Source: Phaeospirillum tilakii (GTDB taxonomy: Bacteria > Pseudomonadota > Alphaproteobacteria > Rhodospirillales > Magnetospirillaceae). Taken from it: a stretch of DNA of 64,000 nucleotides. A program made the position numbers and the translations under genes. The stretch is from NCBI RefSeq assembly GCF_042683125.1, contig NZ_JBHUIY010000010.1:42236-106235 (forward strand), read 5' to 3'. The notes below the pieces were generated by a model, which saw nothing but the letters and a program-made list of their open reading frames with translations, was not told the origin of the DNA and searched no databases. This document shows, in pieces, positions 1 to 8,549 of the stretch (position 1 is the first letter of the stretch; each line of letters begins with the position of its first letter).

Positions 1-1
1 T

Positions 2-73
2 CAGGCGATCGGCGAGCGGATCGCCCAGGCCCTGCTGGCCGAGGGCCGGCTGCCGCCGCGTCCGGCGCCGTGA
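2..73 (+). CDS. C-terminal tail of an unidentified protein (5' truncated by window edge)
   Basis: A frame open from the left edge encodes 23 residues (starting QAIGERIAQALL and ending in a Pro/Arg-rich tail) and stops with TGA. The composition fits an amphipathic helix followed by a disordered tail, as at the end of many alphaproteobacterial proteins. The body lies outside the window, so no function can be given. It is followed by about 170 bases with no gene, presumably holding the promoter of the next operon. Confidence 0.4.
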   Translation, partial: QAIGERIAQALLAEGRLPPRPAP

Positions 74-244
74 GCCTTGGGAAATCGTGACGCTCGGGCG
101 GGGAGGCGCGCATCGGTGCCCTGCGAATCCATCGGTTGCGGTGGGGGCGGCCGGCGGTGAAAATTACTTGTCGACGGGAGCGCGCCTCCGCCCCGGGCAC
201 GACCCCAATTCCCTTCTCCGACGTCGTTTCAGCGGGATAAAGCC

Positions 245-1990
245 ATGGCTTCGCCGAATGTCAGTCATAGCGTGAACGAGGGCTGCGCCGCGGCCGGCGC
301 GTCGCGTTGGGACGAGGTCCGCGCCGAACTGGCGCTGGGCGACGGCGCCCTCAACATCGGCCATGCCTGCGCCGACCATCACGTCGCCGCCGGGCGCGGC
401 GGCCGGGTGGCGGTGCGCGCCCTTGGCGCCCATGGCGAGCCGCGCCTTCTCACCTATGCCCAACTGGCCGAGGCGTCGGGGCGGTTCGCCGCCGCGCTGA
501 CCGCGCGCGGCATCGGCCCCGGCGACACCGTCGCCCTGTTGCTGCGCCGCACCCCGGAACTGTTCGTCGCCGCCCTCGGCGCGCTGAAGGCCGGGGCGGT
601 GGTCTGCCCGCTGTTCCCCACCTTCGGCCCCGGTCCGATCCGCTCCCGCCTCGATCTGGCCCAGGCCCGGCTGCTGGTGGCGGCCGAGGATCTCTATGCC
701 CGCAAGGTCGCCGCCCAGCGCGGCGCGCTGCCCCGGCTCGAACAGGCCGTGCTGGTGGGCGAGGACGGCGCCGCCGCCCGGCCGGCGCCGGGCTGCCTCG
801 ATTACGCCGCGCTGCTGACCGGCGCCGCCCCGGCCCCGGCGGTGGCGACCCGGCCGCTCGATCCGGCCCTGCTGCATTTCACCAGCGGCACCACCGGCAC
901 CCCCAAGGGGGTGGTCCATCCCCATCGCGCCGTGCTGGCCCATCTGCTGACCGGGCGCGAGATGTTCGGGCTTGGCCCCGACGACGTGTTCTGGTGCACC
1001 GCCGATCCCGGCTGGATCACCGGCACCGCCTACGGCATCATCGCGCCGCTGGCCTGCGGCGCCACCGTGCTGGCCGACGAGGCCGACATCAACCCGCGCC
1101 GCTGGTACGGCATCCTTGCCGACGAGCAGGTCACCGTCTGGTACACCACCCCCACCGCGATCCGGGCGATGATGCGGTTCGGCGCCGCGCTGGCCCGGTC
1201 CTATCGCGGCACCTCGCTGCGGGTGGCGGCCAGCGTCGGCGAGCCGCTCAATGCCGAGGCGGTGCTGTGGGGCCGCCGCGCCCTCGGCGTGCCGTTCCTC
1301 GACACCTGGTGGCAGACCGAGATCGGCTCGGTGGCGATCGCCAACCGGCCGGACGATTCGATCCGTCCCGGCAGCATGGGCCGGCCGCTGCCGGGGATCC
1401 AGGCCGCCGTGGTCCGCCGCGACGGCAATCATGTCGAGCCGATCGACACCCCCGACACCGTCGGCGAACTGGCGATCCGCCCCGGCTGGCCGTCGATGCT
1501 GTCGGGCTATCTGGGCGAGGGCGTGCTGCTCGGGGTCGGGCTGCATGACGGCTGGTACCTGACCGGCGATCTGGTCCGCCGCGACGCCGACGGCTGCTTC
1601 TGGTTCGTCGGCCGCGCCGACGACATGATCAAGTGCGGCGGGGTCCAGATCGGCCCGTTCGAGGTCGAGGGCCTGCTGATGAACCATCCCGCTTTGGCCG
1701 AGGTCGGCGTGGTCGGCAAGCCCGATCTGCTGCTGCGCGAGGTGCCGGTGGCGTTCGCCTCGCTCAATCCCGGCTTCCAGGCTGGCGACGCCCTGCGCGC
1801 CGAGGTGCTGAGTTATGCCCGCCAGGAACTGGGCTCGGCGCTGGCCCCGCGCGAGCTGCATTTTCTCGCCGAACTGCCCAAGACCGTCGCCGGCAAGATC
1901 CTGCGCCGGGTGCTGAAGGCCAAGGCGGTCGAGGAACCCGAGGAATCCGAACCGTTGCCGGCGGTTGGCGTGCTCGGTCCCGAGGCCTGA
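245..1990 (+). CDS. acsA: AcsA-type acetate--CoA ligase (AMP-forming, ANL superfamily)
   Basis: 581 residues, close to the ~570-residue Bacillus AcsA type rather than the ~650-residue Acs. It would activate acetate or a short acyl acid to acyl-CoA through an acyl-AMP intermediate in the cytoplasm. Visible family motifs: phosphate loop TSGTTGTPKG (about residue 215), CTADPGWITGTAYG, SVGEPLN, DTWWQTE (adenine/acyl pocket), GWYLTGD and GRADDMIKCGG (hinge and C-terminal domain), and PKTVAGKILRR with the catalytic Lys near the end. The usual PKTRSGK motif is altered to PKTVAGK but keeps the Lys. The stop is 3 bases before the next start, so it heads an operon with a sensor kinase and a flavoprotein. 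Substrate is inferred from family; another short-chain acid is possible. Confidence 0.82.
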   Translation: MASPNVSHSVNEGCAAAGASRWDEVRAELALGDGALNIGHACADHHVAAGRGGRVAVRALGAHGEPRLLTYAQLAEASGRFAAALTARGIGPGDTVALLLRRTPELFVAALGALKAGAVVCPLFPTFGPGPIRSRLDLAQARLLVAAEDLYARKVAAQRGALPRLEQAVLVGEDGAAARPAPGCLDYAALLTGAAPAPAVATRPLDPALLHFTSGTTGTPKGVVHPHRAVLAHLLTGREMFGLGPDDVFWCTADPGWITGTAYGIIAPLACGATVLADEADINPRRWYGILADEQVTVWYTTPTAIRAMMRFGAALARSYRGTSLRVAASVGEPLNAEAVLWGRRALGVPFLDTWWQTEIGSVAIANRPDDSIRPGSMGRPLPGIQAAVVRRDGNHVEPIDTPDTVGELAIRPGWPSMLSGYLGEGVLLGVGLHDGWYLTGDLVRRDADGCFWFVGRADDMIKCGGVQIGPFEVEGLLMNHPALAEVGVVGKPDLLLREVPVAFASLNPGFQAGDALRAEVLSYARQELGSALAPRELHFLAELPKTVAGKILRRVLKAKAVEEPEESEPLPAVGVLGPEA

Positions 1991-1993
1991 CGG

Positions 1994-4120
1994 ATGATGG
2001 CGGCCGGGCCGGCCCGCCCCCGGGGAGGGGACGTGGCGCGCCAGCCCCTTCCGGTGGCGCGGATCCTGTCGGCCTGGCGCGGTCTGCGCCCGTCCCGCCG
2101 CGAATGGCTGGTCGCCGCCTGGCTGGCCGCGATCGCCCTGGTCGGGCTGTGGTTCTGCCTGTCGGCCGGCGATGACCGCCGCAAGGCGCTGGCCGAGGCC
2201 GAGCGCCAGCTCGGGGTTCAGACCGAACTGGCGGCGGTGGACATCGACGGCAAGTTCGAATCGACCGATCTCGGCCTGCGCACCGCCATCGCCCTGATCG
2301 GCGCCAATCCGCAATGGCAGGGGCTCGCCCCCGATCCGCTGCTGTGGCGGATCCTGCACGACGTCGCGGCGACGATGACCTCGGTGCCACGGATGATCCT
2401 GGTCGATGCCGAGGGCCGGCTCAGGCTGCGCAGCGACCTGCCCCATGCTGAGCCGCTCGATCTGTCCGACCGCGATTATTTCCGCCAGCACCGCGACCAC
2501 GGCACCGCCGCCCCGGTGCTGGGCGAGGTGGTGGTCGGCCGCATCAGCAAGGTCGCCGGCCTGCCGCTGACCCGCCGCCTGACCGGTCCCGACGGCGGTT
2601 TCCTCGGCGTGGTGAGCGCCCCGCTCGATTTCGATTCCGTCACCGCCTTGTTCCGTTCGCTCGAACGGGGCGGCCGGATCGCCTTCGCCCTGGTCCGCCC
2701 CGACGGGGTGGTGCTGGCCCGCCACCCCTGGGTCGCCGGGGCGATCGGCGCGACGGTCGATCTGCCCGGGCTGGTCGGCCCGCTCGCCGCCGATCGCGCG
2801 GCCGGCTGCGTCCGCGCCGACGACGGGGGCGGCGAGCGGCTGGCCTGTTTCCGCCGCCTGTCCCATTTCGGCCTCGCCGTGGTCGCCGCCACCCCGCTCG
2901 ACAGCGCGTTGCGGGCGTGGCGGCGCCAGACGGTGCGGATGGGCTGGGTGATCGCCGGCGGCCTGTTCCTGGTGACGCTGGCCGGGCTGCTGCTGCTCGG
3001 CCACATCCGCGCCGAGGCCGAGGCCCGCCGCCGCCTCGCCGCCAGCGAGGCCAGCCTCAACCGCGCCCAGGCGCTGGCCCGGGTCGGCAGTTGGCAGCTT
3101 CATCTGCCGGCGACGGTGCTGACCTGTTCGGCCGAGGCCCGCCGCCTGTTCGCCCTGCCGGCCGAGGGTCCGGTCGCGTTCGAGACGGTGCTGGCCCGGG
3201 TCCATCCCGCCGACCGCCGCCGGTTGCTGGCGGCGCTGCGCCGCAGCGGCCGGGGCCATCCGCTCGATCTCGAACACCGGCTGCTGATCGACGGCGCGGT
3301 GCGCTGGATCCGCCTGCGCGCCGAGACCGCCGCCGAGGCCTCGGGCGAGATCGTCGGCACCGCCCAGGACGTCACCGAGCGCCGGCAGGCCGAGGAATCG
3401 CTGCGCCGTCAGGCCGAGGAACTGGCCCGCTCCAACACCGAACTCGAACAGTTCGCCTATGTCGCCAGCCACGATCTGCGCGAGCCGCTCCGGATGATCG
3501 CCAGCTTCATCGACCTGCTGGCGCGGCGTTATGGCGACCGGCTCGACCGCGACGGGCTGGAATTCATCGCCTTCGCCCGCGACGGCGCGGCGCGGATGGA
3601 CCGGCTGGTGCTCGACCTGCTCGATTATTCCCGCATCGGCCGGATCTGCGCGCCGATGCAGCCGGTGCCGCTCGATCCGGTGCTGACCCGGGTCTGCCGC
3701 GCCCTGGCCCTCAAGATCGCCGAGGCCGGGGCCGAGGTGCTGCCGCCGGCCGCGCCGCTGCCGACCGTCACCGGCGATCCGGGCGAACTGGCCCGGCTGC
3801 TGCAAAATCTGATCGACAACGCGATCAAGTACCGCGATCCGGCCCGGCCGCTGCGGGTGACCCTGACCGCCGAGCGGCAGGGCGGGGTCTGGCTGCTGTC
3901 GGTGGCCGACACCGGCATCGGCATCGAACCGTCCTATTTCGAGCGGATCTTCGGCATCTTCCAGCGCCTGCACACCCGCGACGCCTATGAGGGCACCGGG
4001 ATCGGGCTGGCGATCTGCAAGAAGATCGTCGAACGCCATGGCGGGCGGATCTGGGTCGAATCCGAACCGGGCCGGGGCAGCGTGTTCCGCTTCACCCTGC
4101 CGGCGGCCGAGGCGGGCTGA
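1994..4120 (+). CDS. Membrane sensor histidine kinase (Cache-like sensor, PAS, HisKA, HATPase)
   Basis: 708 residues. One N-terminal membrane helix (about 35-55), a periplasmic Cache/PDC-like region (about 60-300), a second helix (about 315-338, ending GLLLLGHIRAEAE), a PAS fold (about 350-460), then HisKA with the H-box in ASHDLREPLRM (about residue 491) and a HATPase with DNAIKYRD (N box), DTGIGI (G1) and GTGIGLAICKKI (G2). The E-Q-F-A-Y-V-A-S-H-D-L form resembles the phytochrome-like kinase family. No response regulator lies next to it, so the partner is encoded elsewhere. GTG at 2033 has a stronger Shine-Dalgarno (GGGGAGGGG) and is an alternative start. It overlaps the flavoprotein gene by one base. 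Confidence 0.85.
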   Translation: MMAAGPARPRGGDVARQPLPVARILSAWRGLRPSRREWLVAAWLAAIALVGLWFCLSAGDDRRKALAEAERQLGVQTELAAVDIDGKFESTDLGLRTAIALIGANPQWQGLAPDPLLWRILHDVAATMTSVPRMILVDAEGRLRLRSDLPHAEPLDLSDRDYFRQHRDHGTAAPVLGEVVVGRISKVAGLPLTRRLTGPDGGFLGVVSAPLDFDSVTALFRSLERGGRIAFALVRPDGVVLARHPWVAGAIGATVDLPGLVGPLAADRAAGCVRADDGGGERLACFRRLSHFGLAVVAATPLDSALRAWRRQTVRMGWVIAGGLFLVTLAGLLLLGHIRAEAEARRRLAASEASLNRAQALARVGSWQLHLPATVLTCSAEARRLFALPAEGPVAFETVLARVHPADRRRLLAALRRSGRGHPLDLEHRLLIDGAVRWIRLRAETAAEASGEIVGTAQDVTERRQAEESLRRQAEELARSNTELEQFAYVASHDLREPLRMIASFIDLLARRYGDRLDRDGLEFIAFARDGAARMDRLVLDLLDYSRIGRICAPMQPVPLDPVLTRVCRALALKIAEAGAEVLPPAAPLPTVTGDPGELARLLQNLIDNAIKYRDPARPLRVTLTAERQGGVWLLSVADTGIGIEPSYFERIFGIFQRLHTRDAYEGTGIGLAICKKIVERHGGRIWVESEPGRGSVFRFTLPAAEAG

Positions 4121-5409
4121 TGGCGCTGCGGCGTGGCCGGGCCGCCGTGCTGGTGGCCGGCGGCGGCATCGCCGCCCTGTGCGCGGCGATCGCCGCCCGC
4201 CGCGCCGGTGCCGCCGTCACCCTGCTCGACGCCGCCCCGCCCGACCTGCGCGGCGGCAACACCCGCCATTCCCGCAATCTGCGCCTGTGCCACGACGCGC
4301 CGTCGCCGCTGTTCCCCGATCGCTATCCCGCCGCCGATTTCGCCGCCGATCTCGCCACCGCCGCCGGGGCGGGGGGCGATCCGGCGCTGGCGGCGCTGCT
4401 GGTCGAACGCTCGGCCGAGCTGCCGGTCTGGCTGGCGGGGCAGGGGGTGGTGTTCCAGACCCGGGCCCAGGGCGGCCTGCCCTGGTCGCGCAAGACCGCC
4501 TTCTTCCTCGGCGGCGGCCGGGCGATGATCAACAGCCTCTATCGCACCGCCCTCGGCCTCGGGGTGCGGATCCATCATCAATGCGCCGTCACCGCGCTCG
4601 ATCCCGGCGGCGGGGTCTGGCTCGCCGGCCCGGGCGGCCCGGCCCGGCTGTCGGCCGGGGCGGTGGTGGTGGCCAGCGGCGGCTATCAGGCCAACCCGTC
4701 CCGGCTGGCCGAGGGCTGGGGCGATCTCGCCGGCCGGCTGGTGGTGCGCGGCACCCCCTATGCCGACGGCGCCCCGCTCGCCGCCTTGTTCGGCCTCGGC
4801 GCCGCCGCCAGCGGCCAGCCCGGCGCCGGCCATCTGGTCGCGGTCGATGGCCGCCTCGCCGCGCCCGATGGCGGCATCGTCACCCGGGTCGATGGGCTCG
4901 CCCTCGGGCTGGTGGTCGATGCCGCCGGCCGCCGCCCGGTCGAGGAAACCAGCATCACCGGCCCGACCCGCTACGCCCGCTGGGGGCAGGTGGTCGCCGC
5001 CTGTCCCGGCGCCACCGCCTGGGCGGTGTGGGACGCCGCCGCGCGCGGGCGCCTGCCGCCCGCGGTGCTGTCGCCCGAAACCGCCCCCAGCCTCGACGCG
5101 CTCGGTCACGCCCTGGCGATTCCGGCAGGTACCCTGGGCCGGGCGATGGGGGAATGCGGGCGGGTCGCCACCCCGCCGTTCTTTTATGTGCCGATCCGGC
5201 CGGGGATCACCTTCACCAGCCATGGGGTGCGGGTCGATCGGCAGGCCCGGGTGGTCGATGCCGCCGGGCGGCCGCTCGACGCCCTGTTCGCCGCCGGGAT
5301 GGTGATGGCGCCCTCGCTGCTCGGCACCGGTTACCTCGCCGGGGCGGCGCTGACCATCGCCGCCGTGTTCGGCCGCATCGCCGGGGAACAGGCGGCGCGG
5401 CAGGGCTAG
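4120..5409 (+). CDS. FAD-dependent oxidoreductase, TcuA/fumarate reductase flavoprotein-like
   Basis: 429 residues starting with a dinucleotide-binding fold (VLVAGGGIAALCAAIAARRAG), then GGNTRHSRNLR, which resembles the substrate/FAD region of tricarballylate dehydrogenase TcuA, and FFLGGGRAMINSLYR. The C-terminus has the GMVMAPSLLGTGYLAGAAL segment of FAD-dependent succinate/fumarate-type dehydrogenases. It probably oxidises a di- or tricarboxylate, or reduces a fumarate-like compound. TcuB, the Fe-S/haem partner that reoxidises TcuA, is not in the window. ATG overlaps the TGA of the kinase gene, so the three genes form one operon. The exact substrate cannot be read from sequence. Confidence 0.75.
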   Translation: MALRRGRAAVLVAGGGIAALCAAIAARRAGAAVTLLDAAPPDLRGGNTRHSRNLRLCHDAPSPLFPDRYPAADFAADLATAAGAGGDPALAALLVERSAELPVWLAGQGVVFQTRAQGGLPWSRKTAFFLGGGRAMINSLYRTALGLGVRIHHQCAVTALDPGGGVWLAGPGGPARLSAGAVVVASGGYQANPSRLAEGWGDLAGRLVVRGTPYADGAPLAALFGLGAAASGQPGAGHLVAVDGRLAAPDGGIVTRVDGLALGLVVDAAGRRPVEETSITGPTRYARWGQVVAACPGATAWAVWDAAARGRLPPAVLSPETAPSLDALGHALAIPAGTLGRAMGECGRVATPPFFYVPIRPGITFTSHGVRVDRQARVVDAAGRPLDALFAAGMVMAPSLLGTGYLAGAALTIAAVFGRIAGEQAARQG

Positions 5410-5465
5410 CGGGGCTGCCGCCCCGCACCCCGCCCGGAGGCGGAGCCTCCGGACCTCCCCTCTTC
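5410..5465. repeat. GC-rich palindromic intergenic repeat (family D), likely terminator
   Basis: Starts right after the flavoprotein stop. Two nested hairpins are visible: GGGGCTGCCGCCCCGC and GGAGGCGGAGCCTCC, followed by a C/T-rich tract. The same GGGG-GGCAG-CCCC core occurs inverted at 38635-38678. It probably ends the acs operon. Confidence 0.6.
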
Positions 5466-5573
5466 TCAATGGATCGGTGGGGGTTGCAATACCTAATGGT
5501 TACGGCCATGTCTTTCGGCGTATAAGGGATGTGCGCAGGCTTGCGCCGCTCGGGTGGCCGGGAGAAAGCCGCA

Positions 5574-7262
5574 ATGACCGGATTCATGACCATTCGCGGG
5601 CGTCTGCTCGCCCTCGCCATCGCCATGATCGCCTTGCTCGGCGTGGTCGTCGCCGGCTGGTGGGGGGTGTTCAACCACCTCAAGGTCAACGGGCCGGTCT
5701 ATCAGCGTCTGGCCCAGACCGCCGCGCTGGTCGCCGACATCCTGCCGCCCCCGGCCTATATCGTCGAAGCCTATCTCGAAACCGCGCTGGCGCTCGACGG
5801 GCCGGACTCGGCGGTCGCCGCGCACCGGAACCGGCTGCGTGCGCTGGAGGCGGAGTATCAGGCCCGCCATCGCTTCTGGGCCACCCAGGGACTGGCCCCC
5901 GAGCTGGCCGGGTTGATCCTCGATCGGTCGTTCGCGCCGGCCACCGCTTTCTTCCGCGAGGCGGAAGAGGGGTTGTTTCCCGCCCTTGAGCGGGGCGACC
6001 GCGTCGCCGCCGCCGCCAGCTTCGCCCGGCTGACCGGGTTCTACCAGGCCCATCGCGCCGAGATCGACCGGCTGGTCGCCGCCGCCCAGGTCGAGGCCCA
6101 GCGGGTCGAGGCCGAGGCCGCCGCCGAGGATGGCGACGCCAAGCTGCTGGTCGGGCTGCTGAGCGGGCTGGGCGGGTTGACCGCGCTGGCGGCGATGCTG
6201 TGGGTGGCCCGGGGGGTGGTGCAGCCGCTGCACCGCCTGCGCGCCGAGGTCGGCCGGCTGGGCCAGGGCGACACCGGGACCCCGGTGCCCGATACCGACC
6301 GCGCCGACGAGATCGGTCCGCTGGCCCGCGCGCTGGAGGATTGGCGCCGCGGCCTGATTGCCGCCGCCGAGCGCCGCCGCCAGGATGAGGCGGAGGTCGC
6401 CCGGCGCGAACGCCGCGCCCAGACATTGCAAGAGGCCTCGCGCCGCTTCGAGGGCGGCGCGGTCGAGGTGATGGAAGGGCTCGGCGCGGCGATTCTCCAT
6501 CTCCAGGACGCCGCCGGCACCCTGTCGGCCACCGCCGACCAGACCGAGCGCCAGTCGCGCGCGGTTGGCGCCGCCAGCGAACGCGCCGCCGCCTCGGTCG
6601 AGGCGGTTGGCGCCACCGGCGAGGCGCTGGAAGGCGCGGCGGCGGAAATCTCCCGTCAGGTCGGCCAATCCGCCGCGATCGCCGCCAGCGCGGCGGGCGA
6701 GGCCGACGCCGCCAGCCGCCATCTCGACGGGCTGACCGGGGCGGTCGAGCGGATCGGCGCGGTGCTGACCCTGATCGATTCGATCGCGGCGCAAACCAAC
6801 CTGCTGGCGTTGAACGCCACCATCGAGGCCGCCCGGGCCGGCGAGGCCGGCAAGGGCTTCGCGGTGGTGGCGGGCGAGGTCAAGGCGCTGGCCAACCAGA
6901 CCGCGCGGGCGACCGAGGACATTGTCGGCCAGATCGAGTCGGTGCGCGAGGAAACCCGCCAGACGGTGGCCTCGATCGGCGGGATCGGCGCCACCATCGC
7001 CCGGATGTCCGATTTGTCCACGGCGATTTCCGGCGCGGTCGAACGCCAGAGCGCCGGCACCGCGACGATTGCCCGCGAGGTGGCCGAGGCCGCCGCCGGC
7101 ACGCGCGGGGTTGCCGCCAACATCGCCGACGTCACCCGCGCCGCCGGTGCCACCGGCGCGGTGGCGCAGGGGGTGCTGGCCGCCGCCGCCGATCTCGACC
7201 GCCACAGCCGCCGGCTGGCCGAGGAAATTTCCCGCTTCGTCGCCGAAATCGAGGCGGCCTGA
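5574..7262 (+). CDS. Methyl-accepting chemotaxis protein
   Basis: 562 residues from ATG 5574, preceded by GGGAGAAAG at the right spacing; an in-frame ATG at 5529 lacks a good ribosome site. TM1 (about 8-30), a helical periplasmic sensor (about 35-190, four-helix-bundle type), TM2 (about 192-212), HAMP (RADEIGPLARALEDW) and a cytoplasmic signalling domain whose hairpin tip reads IAAQTNLLALNATIEAARAG, the hallmark MCP signature. It would control CheA through CheW. No che genes are present, so this is an orphan receptor. The ligand is unknown. The cytoplasmic part is short, as in 36-helical or similar class receptors. Confidence 0.9.
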   Translation: MTGFMTIRGRLLALAIAMIALLGVVVAGWWGVFNHLKVNGPVYQRLAQTAALVADILPPPAYIVEAYLETALALDGPDSAVAAHRNRLRALEAEYQARHRFWATQGLAPELAGLILDRSFAPATAFFREAEEGLFPALERGDRVAAAASFARLTGFYQAHRAEIDRLVAAAQVEAQRVEAEAAAEDGDAKLLVGLLSGLGGLTALAAMLWVARGVVQPLHRLRAEVGRLGQGDTGTPVPDTDRADEIGPLARALEDWRRGLIAAAERRRQDEAEVARRERRAQTLQEASRRFEGGAVEVMEGLGAAILHLQDAAGTLSATADQTERQSRAVGAASERAAASVEAVGATGEALEGAAAEISRQVGQSAAIAASAAGEADAASRHLDGLTGAVERIGAVLTLIDSIAAQTNLLALNATIEAARAGEAGKGFAVVAGEVKALANQTARATEDIVGQIESVREETRQTVASIGGIGATIARMSDLSTAISGAVERQSAGTATIAREVAEAAAGTRGVAANIADVTRAAGATGAVAQGVLAAAADLDRHSRRLAEEISRFVAEIEAA

Positions 7263-7340
7263 TCGAAAAAAGCTCAATTCGCGTCAGGTCTTAAAGCAGG
7301 CCCCCCGCGCCCAAGCTGAAAGGCGTGTCGCTGCCCCCCC

Positions 7341-7396
7341 ATCAAAGGGATCCAAGGGCCTTGCGGCCCTTGGCGGGTGTGGGCGGAGCCCACATC
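7341..7396. repeat. Intergenic palindromic repeat, family A
   Basis: Contains AAGGGCCTTGCGGCCCTT and GTGTGGGCGGAGCCCACA, two hairpins side by side. Near-identical copies lie at 15171-15241, 20086-20186, 21838-21905 and 28194-28243. It lies between convergent genes and probably terminates both. Confidence 0.75.
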
Positions 7397-7406
7397 ACCG
7401 CACCGC

Positions 7407-8549
7407 TCAGCTGCGGACCCTGATCGGCTCGATGAAGGTGAACATCCGGCGCAGATTGCGCAGGCGTTCGATCTGGGCCTCGGTCAGGCGGGTGGGGGCG
7501 GCGAGGATCAGATGGCCGTTGCTCTGGCGGATGTCGGTCAGGATGGTGTGGCCGACCCGCAGCGCCGACAGCGGGATTTCCGACACCACCGGCGCGGCGT
7601 CGGTCATGGTCTTTTCCAGCGCGGTGCGGACGCCGCCCAGCAGGCGGGGATCGAACCGGCCGCGCTGGCGGTCGAGCGCGGCGAAGGCGGCGGTGGTCAG
7701 CGGTCCGCCCTCGGTCGCCAGCGCCAGTTCCTTGAGGATGTGCAGCAGGCGGGCATCGAACGGCACCGCGTCGCCGCCGGGGCGGTCGGGCGGAAAGCCG
7801 CCGCCGTCGTAATCCTTGTCCTGGAGGTAGAGGATCTCCGCCACCTTCTCCAGCCGGGGAATGTTGGCGAGCAGGGTGCGGGCGGTTTCGGGGGCGCGTT
7901 CGAGGATCTGGCGCTCGATTTCGGTGAGGGTCTCGCCGCTGCGCTGGCGGGCGCCGACCTCGGGCGGCACCGCCACCTGGCCCAGATTGATCAGGGTGGC
8001 GGCGACGTCGAGCTGCCAGCGGCTGGGCATCCGCATCTCGACCGCGATGGTGCGGACCCATTCGCGCAGCCGCTGGGCGAGGTGATGCCCGACCGGGTCG
8101 TTGAGCGCCACCACGTCCACCAGCAGCTTGAGGCTGCCGGTCAGGGTCTTTTCCAGCAGGTCGCGCTCGGCATTGACCAACCGGTACTGCTCGACCCCGG
8201 CGGCGATGCCCTCGCGCAGGATCTCGGCCGGGCAGGGCTTGGTGTAGAAGCGCAGGATCGCGCCCCGGTTGATGGCGTCGATCGCGGTCTGCTGGTCGGC
8301 ATTGCCGGTCAGCATCATCCGCACCGTGTCGGGGGCGAGGGTGCGGATCGCGCTCAGGGTCTCGATCCCGTCGAGCCCGGGCATCCGCATGTCCGACACC
8401 ACCACGGCGAAGGGCGGGCCGGCGCGCACCGCCTCGATCCCGGCCTCGCCGCCGGCGGCGGTGGTCAGGTCGAAATCCTCGTCGAGCTGGCGGCGCAGCG
8501 CCGACAGCAGGTGGGGGTCGTCGTCGATCAGCAACACGCGGTCGGTCAT
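7407..8549 (-). CDS. Response regulator with degenerate HD-type output domain
   Basis: 380 residues. Receiver at 1-120: LLIDDDPHLL acidic pocket, VVVSDMRMPGLDGI phosphoacceptor Asp, and a Lys in FYTKPCP. The C-terminal half resembles HD-GYP/RpfG-type proteins (NDPVGHHLAQRLREW), but the catalytic HD pair is replaced: the segment normally reading LLHDIGK is TLINLGQVAVP here, and no GYP is visible. It is therefore likely a non-catalytic or binding version. The start overlaps the upstream HDOD regulator by ATGA. Last gene of a five-gene minus-strand operon with the PhnD-like protein and the multi-PAS kinase. Confidence 0.8.
   Translation of the reverse strand: MTDRVLLIDDDPHLLSALRRQLDEDFDLTTAAGGEAGIEAVRAGPPFAVVVSDMRMPGLDGIETLSAIRTLAPDTVRMMLTGNADQQTAIDAINRGAILRFYTKPCPAEILREGIAAGVEQYRLVNAERDLLEKTLTGSLKLLVDVVALNDPVGHHLAQRLREWVRTIAVEMRMPSRWQLDVAATLINLGQVAVPPEVGARQRSGETLTEIERQILERAPETARTLLANIPRLEKVAEILYLQDKDYDGGGFPPDRPGGDAVPFDARLLHILKELALATEGGPLTTAAFAALDRQRGRFDPRLLGGVRTALEKTMTDAAPVVSEIPLSALRVGHTILTDIRQSNGHLILAAPTRLTEAQIERLRNLRRMFTFIEPIRVRS

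Noticed and set aside
164..4039. Minus-strand open frame of nearly 1300 codons opposite the acs and kinase genes
   Set aside because: It is antisense to three well-supported genes, rich in Gly/Ala/Arg/Gln with no recognisable domain; such frames arise from GC-rich codon bias.
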